Assembly: GCA_944321865.1 (NCBI GenBank) | Contig: CALUMZ010000014.1 | Span: 1-44,695 of the forward strand | Direction of reading: 5' to 3' | Origin: an uncultured Muribaculaceae bacterium | GTDB taxonomy: Bacteria > Bacteroidota > Bacteroidia > Bacteroidales > Muribaculaceae | Length of the DNA: 44,695 nt | Shown here: positions 36,444 to 44,655 of the stretch, in pieces | Layout of the letters: each line of letters opens with the position of its first letter | Position numbering within the stretch: the first letter of the stretch is position 1 | Translations under genes and position numbers: made by a program | The notes under the pieces: generated by a model | Seen by the model: the letters and a program-made list of their open reading frames with translations, nothing else | What the model was told of the DNA's origin: nothing | The model's database searches: none

Positions 36444-36485
36444 AAAAAAAAAGAATCATCATCGCTATCAGGATAACGATGATGA
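36444..36485 (-). terminator. Rho-independent terminator for the exported EEP-family gene (minus strand)
   Basis: A 9-bp stem (36456-36464 with 36477-36485) is extended by a 4-bp stem past one mismatch, with a 2-nt loop. Read on the minus strand it is followed by a T-rich run (complement of 36444-36452). It lies 23 nt after the gene's stop and before the radical SAM gene. Confidence 0.8.
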
Positions 36486-36507
36486 CATGCTGTTTATTGC
36501 TTTTACC

Positions 36508-37542
36508 CTACTTTACTTCTTTCACAAGGAAAATCTCGGTGGGGAAGTGGTCGCTGTAACCGTTCAGGTACACGCCCGAGGCATGTGTGCGCAACGGGTA
36601 ACCCTTGCGGTCCCCTTCCTTGGTTTTCAAGAAGTCGAAATTCAGCACTTCGTTCTTGAAGAATGTGAGACGCGAGCGGTCGCCAAGGAAATATTGCGAA
36701 ACTATGATCTGGTCAAACAGGTTCCATTGCCCGCGGTAGGCAAGCGAGCCAATACCTTTGTCGAGAGTCTTCCACCAAGGGTTGTACAAGTCGCCCGGCT
36801 CTGTTGCGTCGTCCTGCTCCTTCTTTGCGCCAAGCACTTCGGCAACGCTGGGGTCAAACGGGTCGTCGTTCAAGTCGCCCATGATTATGATGCCTTGGTT
36901 GGGGTCGTCGGCAAGCAAGGAGTCAACCGTCAGGCGCACACGCTTGGCGGCAGCCTCGCGCAGGTAGTTGGAACGCTCCTGTCCGCCCGAGCGCGATGGC
37001 CAGTGATTGACTATGACACTCACCTTCTCTCCTGCAAGCAGGCCGGTGACGCACATCTGGTCGCGGGTCTTGAACTCGGGGTAACCATCGACCACCACAC
37101 GGGAATTAACCACATTGAGCACGCGGAAGAAGCGCGGATTGTAAAGCAGCGCCACGTCGATACCGCGCAGGTCGGGCGAGTCGTGGTGCACGATTTGCAG
37201 CCGCAAGTCCTTCAGTGCCGGGTCTTTCACCAAGTCTTGCAGCGGAGTGATGTTTTCTATTTCCGACACGCCGATGATAGCCGGCCCCATCGGTGTCGAC
37301 TTCGTTGTCATTTGGCTTATGGCGTATGCCATGTTGTGAACCTTGTTGCGGTATTTCTCGCCGTCCCACTTCTTCGAGCCATTCTCGGTATACTCATAGT
37401 CATACTTGCCATTGTTGTTGATGGTGTCGAAGAAGTTTTCAAGGTTGTAGAAAGCTACCCCGAACACTTGATAACGCTTGTCGTTGCCGGTGGCGGCAAA
37501 CACCACTGCGGCCACAGCTATTATTGCCAATAATTTTCTCAT
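36508..37542 (-). CDS. Exported endonuclease/exonuclease/phosphatase-family protein
   Basis: A 344-residue EEP-superfamily phosphodiesterase. Seen: a Sec signal peptide (about residues 1-18, hydrophobic core LLAIIAVAAVVFAA), no lipobox cysteine, then metal and catalytic motifs in order: N33 in FYNLENFFD, E94/E96 in IIGVSEIEN, H180 in VNHWPSRSGG, D223 and N225 in IIMGDLNDDP, and D331-H332 in YSDHFP. Family members cleave DNA, RNA, inositol-phosphate or phospholipid esters; the exact substrate is not predictable. It is divergent from the TonB receptor and lipoprotein genes, which suggests a shared scavenging role outside the cytoplasm. Confidence 0.9.
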   Translation of the reverse strand: MRKLLAIIAVAAVVFAATGNDKRYQVFGVAFYNLENFFDTINNNGKYDYEYTENGSKKWDGEKYRNKVHNMAYAISQMTTKSTPMGPAIIGVSEIENITPLQDLVKDPALKDLRLQIVHHDSPDLRGIDVALLYNPRFFRVLNVVNSRVVVDGYPEFKTRDQMCVTGLLAGEKVSVIVNHWPSRSGGQERSNYLREAAAKRVRLTVDSLLADDPNQGIIIMGDLNDDPFDPSVAEVLGAKKEQDDATEPGDLYNPWWKTLDKGIGSLAYRGQWNLFDQIIVSQYFLGDRSRLTFFKNEVLNFDFLKTKEGDRKGYPLRTHASGVYLNGYSDHFPTEIFLVKEVK

Positions 37543-37574
37543 ATCGGTTTTTTGAAATTTATATTATTAGGTTT

Positions 37575-37582
37575 CAAAATTA
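37575..37582 (-). promoter_or_regulatory. -7 box for the EEP-family gene (minus strand TAATTTTG)
   Basis: An exact TAnnTTTG on the minus strand, 32 nt before the start codon at 37542. Confidence 0.45.
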
Positions 37583-37824
37583 GGAAATAATATTTAAATC
37601 ACATTCTTTCGATGGAATAAAATACACAAATGTTACAAAATTGTAATCCATGTACCCCTGAAACAGCCGGTCGAGGCAAATTTTACATGAATGTTACATC
37701 ATTCTTATGGCAAATTGTGAAATTTGCAACCCGATTTATATACACGGTCTGGCCAAAATGTCGTAAAACATGCTATGTATTAAAATTTATTCACATAGAA
37801 ATGACATTTATAGGAATTAATGTA

Positions 37825-37832
37825 TATATTTG
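37825..37832 (+). promoter_or_regulatory. -7 box TATATTTG for the TonB receptor operon
   Basis: An exact TAnnTTTG, 98 nt before ATG 37931. The 388-nt divergent region 37543-37930 is very AT-rich, carries this box and the opposing one at 37575, and shows no credible gene. Confidence 0.45.
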
Positions 37833-37930
37833 TATACTTTATTTCATAATTTGCACGTAGTACAACATCACAAACACACTCATTCACCGACACTTCAACT
37901 TACAAAAACTTAATAATTAACCCATTGCTT

Positions 37931-40681
37931 ATGAGAATCAAATTCTTACTGCTCATTGCGCTACTGGCGGCAATCCCGGCGTTGGCTCAAAACTCGGGGC
38001 TGCGTGGCGTGGTGGTGGATGCCCGAAACGGGCAGCCGTTGGCAGGCGCGACAGTTATTCTTGAAGGCCAAGACGTGACTGTTGTGACCGGGCCAAACGG
38101 AGACTTCCAGATTTCCTCGGCATCTCCCGGCACCGACAACGTGCTCATCTTGTGTGCCGGATACGACGATTGGACTTCCGAAGTAAGCATCACAAGCGGG
38201 ATTGTCGACAACATGGGAGAAATTTCCATGAAGTCGCAATCTTCCTATTTTGCCGGTTTAGGCGGTGACGAAGACTTAATGATCGACGAGTCGCAACTCG
38301 AAGACGAGGAAGGAAACAGCCAAAGCATCGGATTGCTCTCGGGAGCTTCCGACGACGTGTTCTACCAAGCCGCAAGCTGGGACTTCAGCGTGATGCGCTT
38401 CCGCCTGCGCGGGTACGACCAAGAGTATTCCGAGACCTACATCAACGGGGTCAACTTCAACGAACCTGCACGCGGACGCTTCAATTACAGTATGCTTGGA
38501 GGCCTTAACCAAGCATTCCGCAACAAGAATGTTGGCATAGGCCTTGAGTCGACCAACTTCGGTTTCGGACAGATAGGCGGAGCGACCAACATCAACACGT
38601 TTGCCCGCGACTATGCTCCGGGACTGCGCGCAAGCCTTGCCTACACCAACGGTAACTACTATGCCCGCGGCATGGTGACTTACGCCACCGGGCTCAACAG
38701 CAAGGGGTGGGCGCTCACGGTGTCGGCCGTCGGCCGCTACTCCGACGAGGGTATATATCCCGGTACGTTCTACCACTCGGGTGGCTACTTCTTGTCGGCT
38801 CAGAAGGTGTTTAACGACCGCCACAGCCTGTCGCTGACTACATTTGGCGCACCCACGCAGCGGTCAAACAACTCGGCTACGTTCGAGGAAGCCTACGACC
38901 TCGCAGGCAGCAACCGCTACAATCCCAACTGGGGTTTCATGCCCGACGGTGACAAGCGCACCGCCCGCGTGGTGGAAGCCTTCGACCCGACGGCAATCCT
39001 GAACTGGATATGGACCCCCAACAGCAACGTGTCGCTCAACACCGGTGTGGCTGTGCGCAAGTCGTTCTACTCGTCGTCGGCATTGCAATGGTACAACGCC
39101 GCTGACCCGCGTCCCGACTATTACCGCTACTTGCCGTCGTATTACGAGGACGAAGCAACAAAGGCCCTTTACACCGACTTGTGGCAAAACAACGAAGCCT
39201 ACCGCCAAGTCGACTGGGGCAACCTCTACCAGACCAACTACATGAACAACTGGCAGGCCGACCAGACGGGCGTCGACAAGGGTTCGACATATATCCTTGA
39301 AAAGCGCCACAGCAACCAGTTCAATGTGATTCTCAACTCCACGCTCAACATGCGCCTCAACGACTATATGACGTTGCAGGGGGGCATAGGGTTAAACTAC
39401 ACTCGTGCATCTTACTACAAGACGGTGAAAGACCTGCTTGGCGGACGCTACTGGCTCGACATCGACCAGTTTGCCGAACGCGACTTCCCGTCATTGGGTG
39501 ACATGATGCAAAACGACATCAATAACCCCAACCGCCGCGTGGGCGAGGGCGACCGTTTCGGTTACGACTACGACATCAACTCCATCTCGGCCAATGCTTG
39601 GCTGCAAAATGTGATAAACCTGTCGCACTGGGACATCAACTATGGCTTCCGCTTAAGCTACACGCAATTCCAGCGCGACGGCCACATGCGCAACGGCCGC
39701 GCACCCGAGAACTCCTACGGCAAGGGCATAATGCACCAGTTCGACAACGCCATGTTCAAGGTGGGAGTCACCTACAAGCTCGACGGGCGCAACAGCTTCC
39801 GCCTGCATGCCGCCTACGGCACCAAGGCTCCTACATTCGAGCAATCATACATCTCGCCGCGCATCAAAGATGATGCCATCACCGGTCTGAGCAGTGCACG
39901 CATCCTCTCGGGCGATATTTCATACGCATTCAACTACCGCCGCTTCAAGGGTACGATTACCGGCTTCTGGACCAACCTGTATGACGACACCGAGCGCACG
40001 GCCTTCTACGACGACCAGTACTCGACGTTCATGAACTATGTGCTAACCGGCGTCGACAAGACCTTCAAGGGTGTGGAATTGGGCATGGCCTACAAGATAA
40101 CGCCGTCGCTCACGGTCAACCTCGCCGGCACCTACTCGCGCTACCAGTACAAGAACAACCCCACCGGCACACGCAGCTACGAGAACGGCACTATGCCCGA
40201 CATCACGCAACAGGTGTATCTGAAAAATTACTACGTAAGCGGTACCCCACAACAGGCCTACAGCCTCGGCTTCGACTACGTTGCCCCGGGTATGTGGTTC
40301 TTCAACCTCACCGGTGTGTGGATGGGCGACAGCTATGTCGACCTTTCACCTATCCGTCACGAGGCAATGCCCGATTTGTGGCAATACGTCAACAGCGAGC
40401 AGGAACTGCAACAGCGCATCGAGCAGATTGCCCACCAAGACAAGCTCAACGACGCATTCGTGCTTAACCTGAGCATCGGCAAGTTGATATACTTGAACCG
40501 CTCGGCATCGCTCAATGTCAACTTGAACATCGACAACGTGCTTAACAACAAGAACATACAGACGGGAGGTTACCAACAGGGACGTTTCGACTACACCAAC
40601 TACACCACCACCCGCTACCCCAACAAATACTACTACGCACAGGGCATAAAGGTTTACTTCACCATGGGCGTGAGATTCTGA
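37931..40681 (+). CDS. TonB-dependent outer-membrane receptor with carboxypeptidase-regulatory-like domain
   Basis: A 916-residue outer-membrane protein. Seen: a signal peptide (about residues 1-19, ending PALAQ), an N-terminal carboxypeptidase-regulatory-like beta domain (GLRGVVVDARNGQPLAGATVILEG to about residue 105), a plug-like region (FRLRGYDQEYSETYINGVNFNEP near 155), and a long beta-barrel rich in aromatic residues, ending in GIKVYFTMGVRF with the terminal Phe usual for outer-membrane barrels. A TTG at 37925 precedes it; ATG 37931 is chosen. It is not a full SusC/SusD pair: the following gene encodes a DUF5689-type lipoprotein, not a SusD. Confidence 0.93.
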   Translation: MRIKFLLLIALLAAIPALAQNSGLRGVVVDARNGQPLAGATVILEGQDVTVVTGPNGDFQISSASPGTDNVLILCAGYDDWTSEVSITSGIVDNMGEISMKSQSSYFAGLGGDEDLMIDESQLEDEEGNSQSIGLLSGASDDVFYQAASWDFSVMRFRLRGYDQEYSETYINGVNFNEPARGRFNYSMLGGLNQAFRNKNVGIGLESTNFGFGQIGGATNINTFARDYAPGLRASLAYTNGNYYARGMVTYATGLNSKGWALTVSAVGRYSDEGIYPGTFYHSGGYFLSAQKVFNDRHSLSLTTFGAPTQRSNNSATFEEAYDLAGSNRYNPNWGFMPDGDKRTARVVEAFDPTAILNWIWTPNSNVSLNTGVAVRKSFYSSSALQWYNAADPRPDYYRYLPSYYEDEATKALYTDLWQNNEAYRQVDWGNLYQTNYMNNWQADQTGVDKGSTYILEKRHSNQFNVILNSTLNMRLNDYMTLQGGIGLNYTRASYYKTVKDLLGGRYWLDIDQFAERDFPSLGDMMQNDINNPNRRVGEGDRFGYDYDINSISANAWLQNVINLSHWDINYGFRLSYTQFQRDGHMRNGRAPENSYGKGIMHQFDNAMFKVGVTYKLDGRNSFRLHAAYGTKAPTFEQSYISPRIKDDAITGLSSARILSGDISYAFNYRRFKGTITGFWTNLYDDTERTAFYDDQYSTFMNYVLTGVDKTFKGVELGMAYKITPSLTVNLAGTYSRYQYKNNPTGTRSYENGTMPDITQQVYLKNYYVSGTPQQAYSLGFDYVAPGMWFFNLTGVWMGDSYVDLSPIRHEAMPDLWQYVNSEQELQQRIEQIAHQDKLNDAFVLNLSIGKLIYLNRSASLNVNLNIDNVLNNKNIQTGGYQQGRFDYTNYTTTRYPNKYYYAQGIKVYFTMGVRF

Positions 40682-40726
40682 TATCACTCAATCAATGTTA
40701 ACAACAAACAGACATAATACAGAATT

Positions 40727-43051
40727 ATGAAACTTTCAAGATTATATCTTTTGCCGGCGTTGGCATTGGCTGCCATGAGCGTTGTCGGTTGCTCCGACAA
40801 GTTCGACAATCCGCCGATGATAATCCCCTCGCAAATTGATATTCCGGAGGAGAACCTCATCTCAATTTACGACCTCAAAAAGCAATATTGGGACGATGCC
40901 CGCAACTACATCGACACCATAGGCCTTGCCGCCAACGACGACAGCCTGTACGTCAAGGCTCGCGTAATCAGCTCCGACGAGTCGGGCAACATCTACAACT
41001 GCATCTACATTCAAGACGGAACGGCCGCACTTCCCATCTCGGTGCGCTACCCCGACATGTACACCAAGTTCCGCATCGGGCAGGAAGTGGTATTGAACGT
41101 GAGCGACATGTTCATTGGCAAGTTTAACGGCTTGCAACAACTCGGTCAACCCAATTACGGTGACTACGGGTGGGAAGCATCGTTCATGGCAAAGGAATTC
41201 TTCGAGTCGCACATACGCATAAGCGGTATGCCCGACATCGCGCAAATCGACACCATCACCATCAATTCGATAAGCGAACTGTCCAAACAGACCGACGACA
41301 TGATTCGCATGCAAGGCCAGCTTGTACGCATCAACAATGTTTACTTTGAAGATGCCGACGGCGTTGCCACTTTCGCAGGAGAACAAGAAAACACCAATCG
41401 CAACATTGTGGATGCCGACGGCAACACACTCACAGTGCGCAACAGCGGTTATGCAGACTTCCGCGGCAAGACGCTGCCAATGGGCACCGGCGACATCGTG
41501 GGTATCCTCGGCTTCTATGGCGAAAACTGGCAGATTGTGCTCCGCGACGAGTATGACTGCATCGGCTTCACAACCGACACCAACGGCACCGAAATAAACC
41601 CCTACACCATCGAGCAGGCCATCGAGCTGCAAGGCTCGGCTTCGGGCTGGGTTACCGGCTACATAGTGGGTGCAGTGGCTCCCGAAGTGACCACTGTGAC
41701 AAGCGATGCCGACATTGAATGGGCTGCACCGACTACGCTCGGCAACACCATCGTGATAGGCATGACTGCCGACACTCGCAGCATTGCACAATGCATAGTG
41801 ATGGAATTGCCGCAAGGCAGCGCACTGCAAAATACTGTAAACCTTGCCGAACACCCCGAAGCCCTCGGTACTCAAATCTGGGTTAAAGGTAAGCTCGAAA
41901 ACTACATGGGCACCTACGGCCTCACCGGCAATAGCGGCTCGGCAGGCGAATTCAAGACAACAGTCGTTTCGGGCGGCGAAGGCTCGTTGTTCGAGGATTT
42001 TGAGAATGTAAGCGGTGACGAAATCCCTGACACTTGGACGGCATATAACTACCAAGGAGACAAAGACTGGTTCATAAACGATGAAAATAACGGCAACCAC
42101 TATGCGTCAATGACCGGATTCCGTGGCACTCAACCGCCGTTTGAGACTTGGCTTGTTTCTCCGGCTCTTGATATTGATGCAGCCGGCAAAAAGGTGTTCT
42201 CGTTCGACAGTCAAATAGCAGCATTCGGTGGCGGCACAAACCAATTGCAATGCTTCGTCATGACAACAAACGACCCGAAAACTGCAGTGACTACCGAGGT
42301 TACAGACCAAATCAATTGGGCTTCCGGTACTTCGGGTTACTCCGATTGGACTCCGTCGGGCGATATCGATCTCAGCAATTATACCGGCACTATTTTCATT
42401 GGTTTCAGGTACTATGCCGACCCGAGCGACGAATATGACACTTGGAGCCTCGACAACTTCCGCTTCGGCATCGAGAGCGGCACCACTCCCGACCCGGGTC
42501 CCGGCGGTGACGACACCCCGATCTCGGCAACCCGTGCCGACTTTGAGACTTTCAATGGAGGGCAGCCTTCAACACGATATGGCAACAATACTACCACCGA
42601 CGGCTGGACAACAGAGCAATCTGCAATCTTATGGGGACAGGAAGGTGCCGACAACAGCAAAGGCTACCAAACCGGTTACTTCGACTTCATAAAAGACCCC
42701 ACTACTGGAGAGTACATGGCTTCGGTTTGCATGCAGGGCCGTACCGACCGTATAGGTACAATTACATCGCCCACCATAACCGGCGGATGCGGAACACTGT
42801 CGTTCAATTGGGGCAAGCCATACGGTGACGACAACCTGTCGTTCAGGGTTGACATCATACAAGGCGGTTCTGTCACAAAAACTTTCACCGTTACAGGCAA
42901 TCCGGAACAGCATGAGGTACAATCACACTCCGAAGAAATTAACGTGAGTGGTGACTTCTCAATAAAATTCACCAACTTGTGTCCATCAGGCGTAAATAAA
43001 AGCAGTGCCGACCGCGTATGCATCTGGAACGTATCTTGGACCAATTACTGA
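40727..43051 (+). CDS. Multidomain lipoprotein: DUF5689, DUF6359-like and choice-of-anchor-J-like domains
   Basis: A 774-residue lipoprotein, 45 nt after the TonB receptor gene. Seen: a lipoprotein signal peptide with lipobox VVGC and C22, followed by SDKFDN, partly resembling the acidic surface-export signal of Bacteroidota lipoproteins. Next come a DUF5689-like region (about 35-280, with VKARVISSDESGNIYNCIYI) and a DUF6359/OB-like region (about 285-405, NPYTIEQAIELQGSASGWV, VKGKLENYMGTYGL). A choice-of-anchor-J-like beta sandwich covers about 415-585 (FEDFENVSGDEIPDTWTAYN), and a last beta-rich domain about 600-774 (WGQEGADNSKGYQTGYFDF). Probably surface-exposed and partnered with the receptor. 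Domain names are from recognition only. Confidence 0.85.
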   Translation: MKLSRLYLLPALALAAMSVVGCSDKFDNPPMIIPSQIDIPEENLISIYDLKKQYWDDARNYIDTIGLAANDDSLYVKARVISSDESGNIYNCIYIQDGTAALPISVRYPDMYTKFRIGQEVVLNVSDMFIGKFNGLQQLGQPNYGDYGWEASFMAKEFFESHIRISGMPDIAQIDTITINSISELSKQTDDMIRMQGQLVRINNVYFEDADGVATFAGEQENTNRNIVDADGNTLTVRNSGYADFRGKTLPMGTGDIVGILGFYGENWQIVLRDEYDCIGFTTDTNGTEINPYTIEQAIELQGSASGWVTGYIVGAVAPEVTTVTSDADIEWAAPTTLGNTIVIGMTADTRSIAQCIVMELPQGSALQNTVNLAEHPEALGTQIWVKGKLENYMGTYGLTGNSGSAGEFKTTVVSGGEGSLFEDFENVSGDEIPDTWTAYNYQGDKDWFINDENNGNHYASMTGFRGTQPPFETWLVSPALDIDAAGKKVFSFDSQIAAFGGGTNQLQCFVMTTNDPKTAVTTEVTDQINWASGTSGYSDWTPSGDIDLSNYTGTIFIGFRYYADPSDEYDTWSLDNFRFGIESGTTPDPGPGGDDTPISATRADFETFNGGQPSTRYGNNTTTDGWTTEQSAILWGQEGADNSKGYQTGYFDFIKDPTTGEYMASVCMQGRTDRIGTITSPTITGGCGTLSFNWGKPYGDDNLSFRVDIIQGGSVTKTFTVTGNPEQHEVQSHSEEINVSGDFSIKFTNLCPSGVNKSSADRVCIWNVSWTNY

Positions 43052-43083
43052 TTCCGGAACGAGATAAATAACAATCATCAAGC

Positions 43084-43124
43084 GAGGGGTGCGCCACACA
43101 AGCCGGCGCACCCCTCACTTTTTT
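43084..43124 (+). terminator. Rho-independent terminator after the receptor-lipoprotein operon
   Basis: A perfect 12-bp GC-rich stem (43084-43095 with 43105-43116), 9-nt loop, then AC and six T (43119-43124), 32 nt after the lipoprotein stop. Confidence 0.9.
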
Positions 43125-43271
43125 CCTTGATCTCGCCAACGTGCCACCCTAAACGAGCATACTTGTCAGGGAAAGGCCTTCCACCCAATATGAAGTGGTT
43201 GCATCAAAATTAATAAATGAGTCAATACTACTTATTATAAGTAGCACTATCATCCATAAGCAGAAATGTAG

Positions 43272-43291
43272 AGACGCGATTCATCGCGTCT
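43272..43291. repeat. Short palindrome (REP-like), AGACGCGAT-TC-ATCGCGTCT
   Basis: A 9-bp perfect inverted repeat around TC, preceded by GTAG. Similar GTAGAGACGCG...CGCGTCT palindromes are, as I recall, widespread intergenic repeats in several phyla. No T-run follows, so it is not an obvious terminator. Confidence 0.55.
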
Positions 43292-43357
43292 GAAACTGCA
43301 CCCCATGGGAAACAACTTAATAGCTATGCGTAAGGTGCATCAAAATCCATATCCTGC

Positions 43358-44245
43358 CTAAAACACAAAACAGTTAAACACGGCCCGGGAAATGCGGGCT
43401 ATTATCTCCTCGGTCTTTTCCATGCTCTCGCCCGAATCGGCTACAAACACGGCGAGCGAATAGCTGCGCCCGTCGGCAAGCACAACATGCGCCACATCGT
43501 TAATCGCAGTCCACCGTCCACGTGCATCACGGTCGCTCGTACCCGTCTTGTGGGCCACCACCGCAAGCGAGTCGCCCACGCCGCAAGGAATGCGTTGCAA
43601 TCCCGTATGGCAACCGGCAAGCGTCGATGCGATAAATTTCATTTCGGCATTCCCTACAGTGTCGGTACGGAACAACCGATCGATGAGCCGTGCCGCCGCA
43701 AGCGGAGTGGAATAATTGGCGTGGCACAATTGCGGGTCGCGGTGCATGTCGGCCTCGGTAGCGGCAATGGCAAAATCACCGATGCCAAGGGCGCGAATGC
43801 AGGCATCGACCTCGGCCGGGCCGCCAAACCTCTTGAAAAGCAAGTCGCAAGCATTATTGTCGCTAAGCTGTAACGTATATTCAAGCAATTGCCCCACCGT
43901 CAACGTCACCCCGCCTTCGGGAAACTTGTCACGCAGCGGGCTGTAAGTGCCCGCCGGCAAGTCGCCCTTTTCCACCTCCACAGTCACTTCCATGCCGCGT
44001 CCCCCTTGCCGCAAGCAATGAGCCACATACACAGCCTGATGCAACTTCATCACGCTCATGAGCGGATAGCGGGCATCGTTGTTGACTGTCACCGTGTCGC
44101 CACAATCGGCAATGAATGCAACCCCCACCGTGGCATCATATTCATCGATTATTTTCCTTAATGCCGGTTCAAGCGCTTTTACCGAAGCACTTCCCGCAAC
44201 AATTGTGGACCAAATGCCCAACATCAACAATATAATCTTGCGCAT
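43358..44245 (-). CDS. Class A beta-lactamase, subclass A2-like
   Basis: A 295-residue periplasmic serine beta-lactamase. Seen: a signal peptide (about residues 1-20), active-site S64-V-M-K (SxxK), S128-D-N, the omega-loop glutamate E164 in TEADMHRDPQ, and K233-T-G in VAHKTGTSDRD. The TEADM omega-loop context and the HKTGTSDRDARG stretch resemble the CepA/CblA/CfxA-like enzymes of Bacteroidales (subclass A2), which are mainly cephalosporinases. The exact spectrum cannot be read from sequence. It converges with the lipoprotein gene and is bordered on both sides by repeat-bearing non-coding DNA. Confidence 0.95.
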   Translation of the reverse strand: MRKIILLMLGIWSTIVAGSASVKALEPALRKIIDEYDATVGVAFIADCGDTVTVNNDARYPLMSVMKLHQAVYVAHCLRQGGRGMEVTVEVEKGDLPAGTYSPLRDKFPEGGVTLTVGQLLEYTLQLSDNNACDLLFKRFGGPAEVDACIRALGIGDFAIAATEADMHRDPQLCHANYSTPLAAARLIDRLFRTDTVGNAEMKFIASTLAGCHTGLQRIPCGVGDSLAVVAHKTGTSDRDARGRWTAINDVAHVVLADGRSYSLAVFVADSGESMEKTEEIIARISRAVFNCFVF

Positions 44246-44540
44246 AAAACATTATTTGTTCACAGGCAGCCATTCGCCACCCTTAATTTCACTTTGTGTC
44301 ACTGTCGGAATCCAAAATAAGTACACGAAATTACTATATCTACGCGAGTTCGGGATATGAAAAGTTGAGAAAAAGTTGGCAATCCCGGGCCGGCGGATTT
44401 TTTAGGGTCTAAAATGGCAACTTCATAGAATTGATTTATTTTGTTGTCGGCAAGCATCGACTATTATTAATGCCGGTTAAATTTTAAACCCAAATCAGTC
44501 ATTAGACTGCAAAAGAGGGAAATTTTAAAGCTCTTTAACC

Positions 44541-44556
44541 GAGGGCGTATCAAAAT
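44541..44556 (+). repeat. Copy of the dispersed 16-bp motif
   Basis: GAGGGCGTATCAAAAT, one base different from the 20186-20201 copy. It is in direct orientation with the copy at 44656, 115 bp away. The DNA between contains a small hairpin, TTGCCTC-GGA-GAGGCAA. Confidence 0.55.
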
Positions 44557-44655
44557 AGCAAGTGAGACAAACGTTGCTTATGGTTTATAACTGAGTTGAG
44601 TTAGGTCTGTTGCCTCGGAGAGGCAAAACTATGCTTAACACTAAGTTTGCAGAGT

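Larger units (their letters stand above)
43052..43357. other. Intergenic region between lipoprotein and beta-lactamase genes
   Basis: These 306 nt between converging genes hold the operon terminator, two degenerate copies of the dispersed motif (ending GCATCAAAAT at 43210 and 43346) and a short perfect palindrome at 43272-43291. No gene is supported. Confidence 0.5.

Noticed and set aside
36487..37533. 348-codon plus-strand open frame opposite the EEP-family gene
   Set aside because: It is an antisense shadow: the minus-strand frame has a signal peptide, all catalytic motifs and a terminator, while this one resembles no family.
37630..37860. Small 76-codon frame in the gap before the TonB receptor gene
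   Set aside because: It runs through the predicted promoter, is cysteine- and aromatic-rich from AT-rich DNA, and has no start signal or resemblance.
40862..42100. 412-codon minus-strand open frame inside the lipoprotein gene
   Set aside because: Antisense shadow; the plus-strand frame has a lipobox, recognisable modules and operon context.
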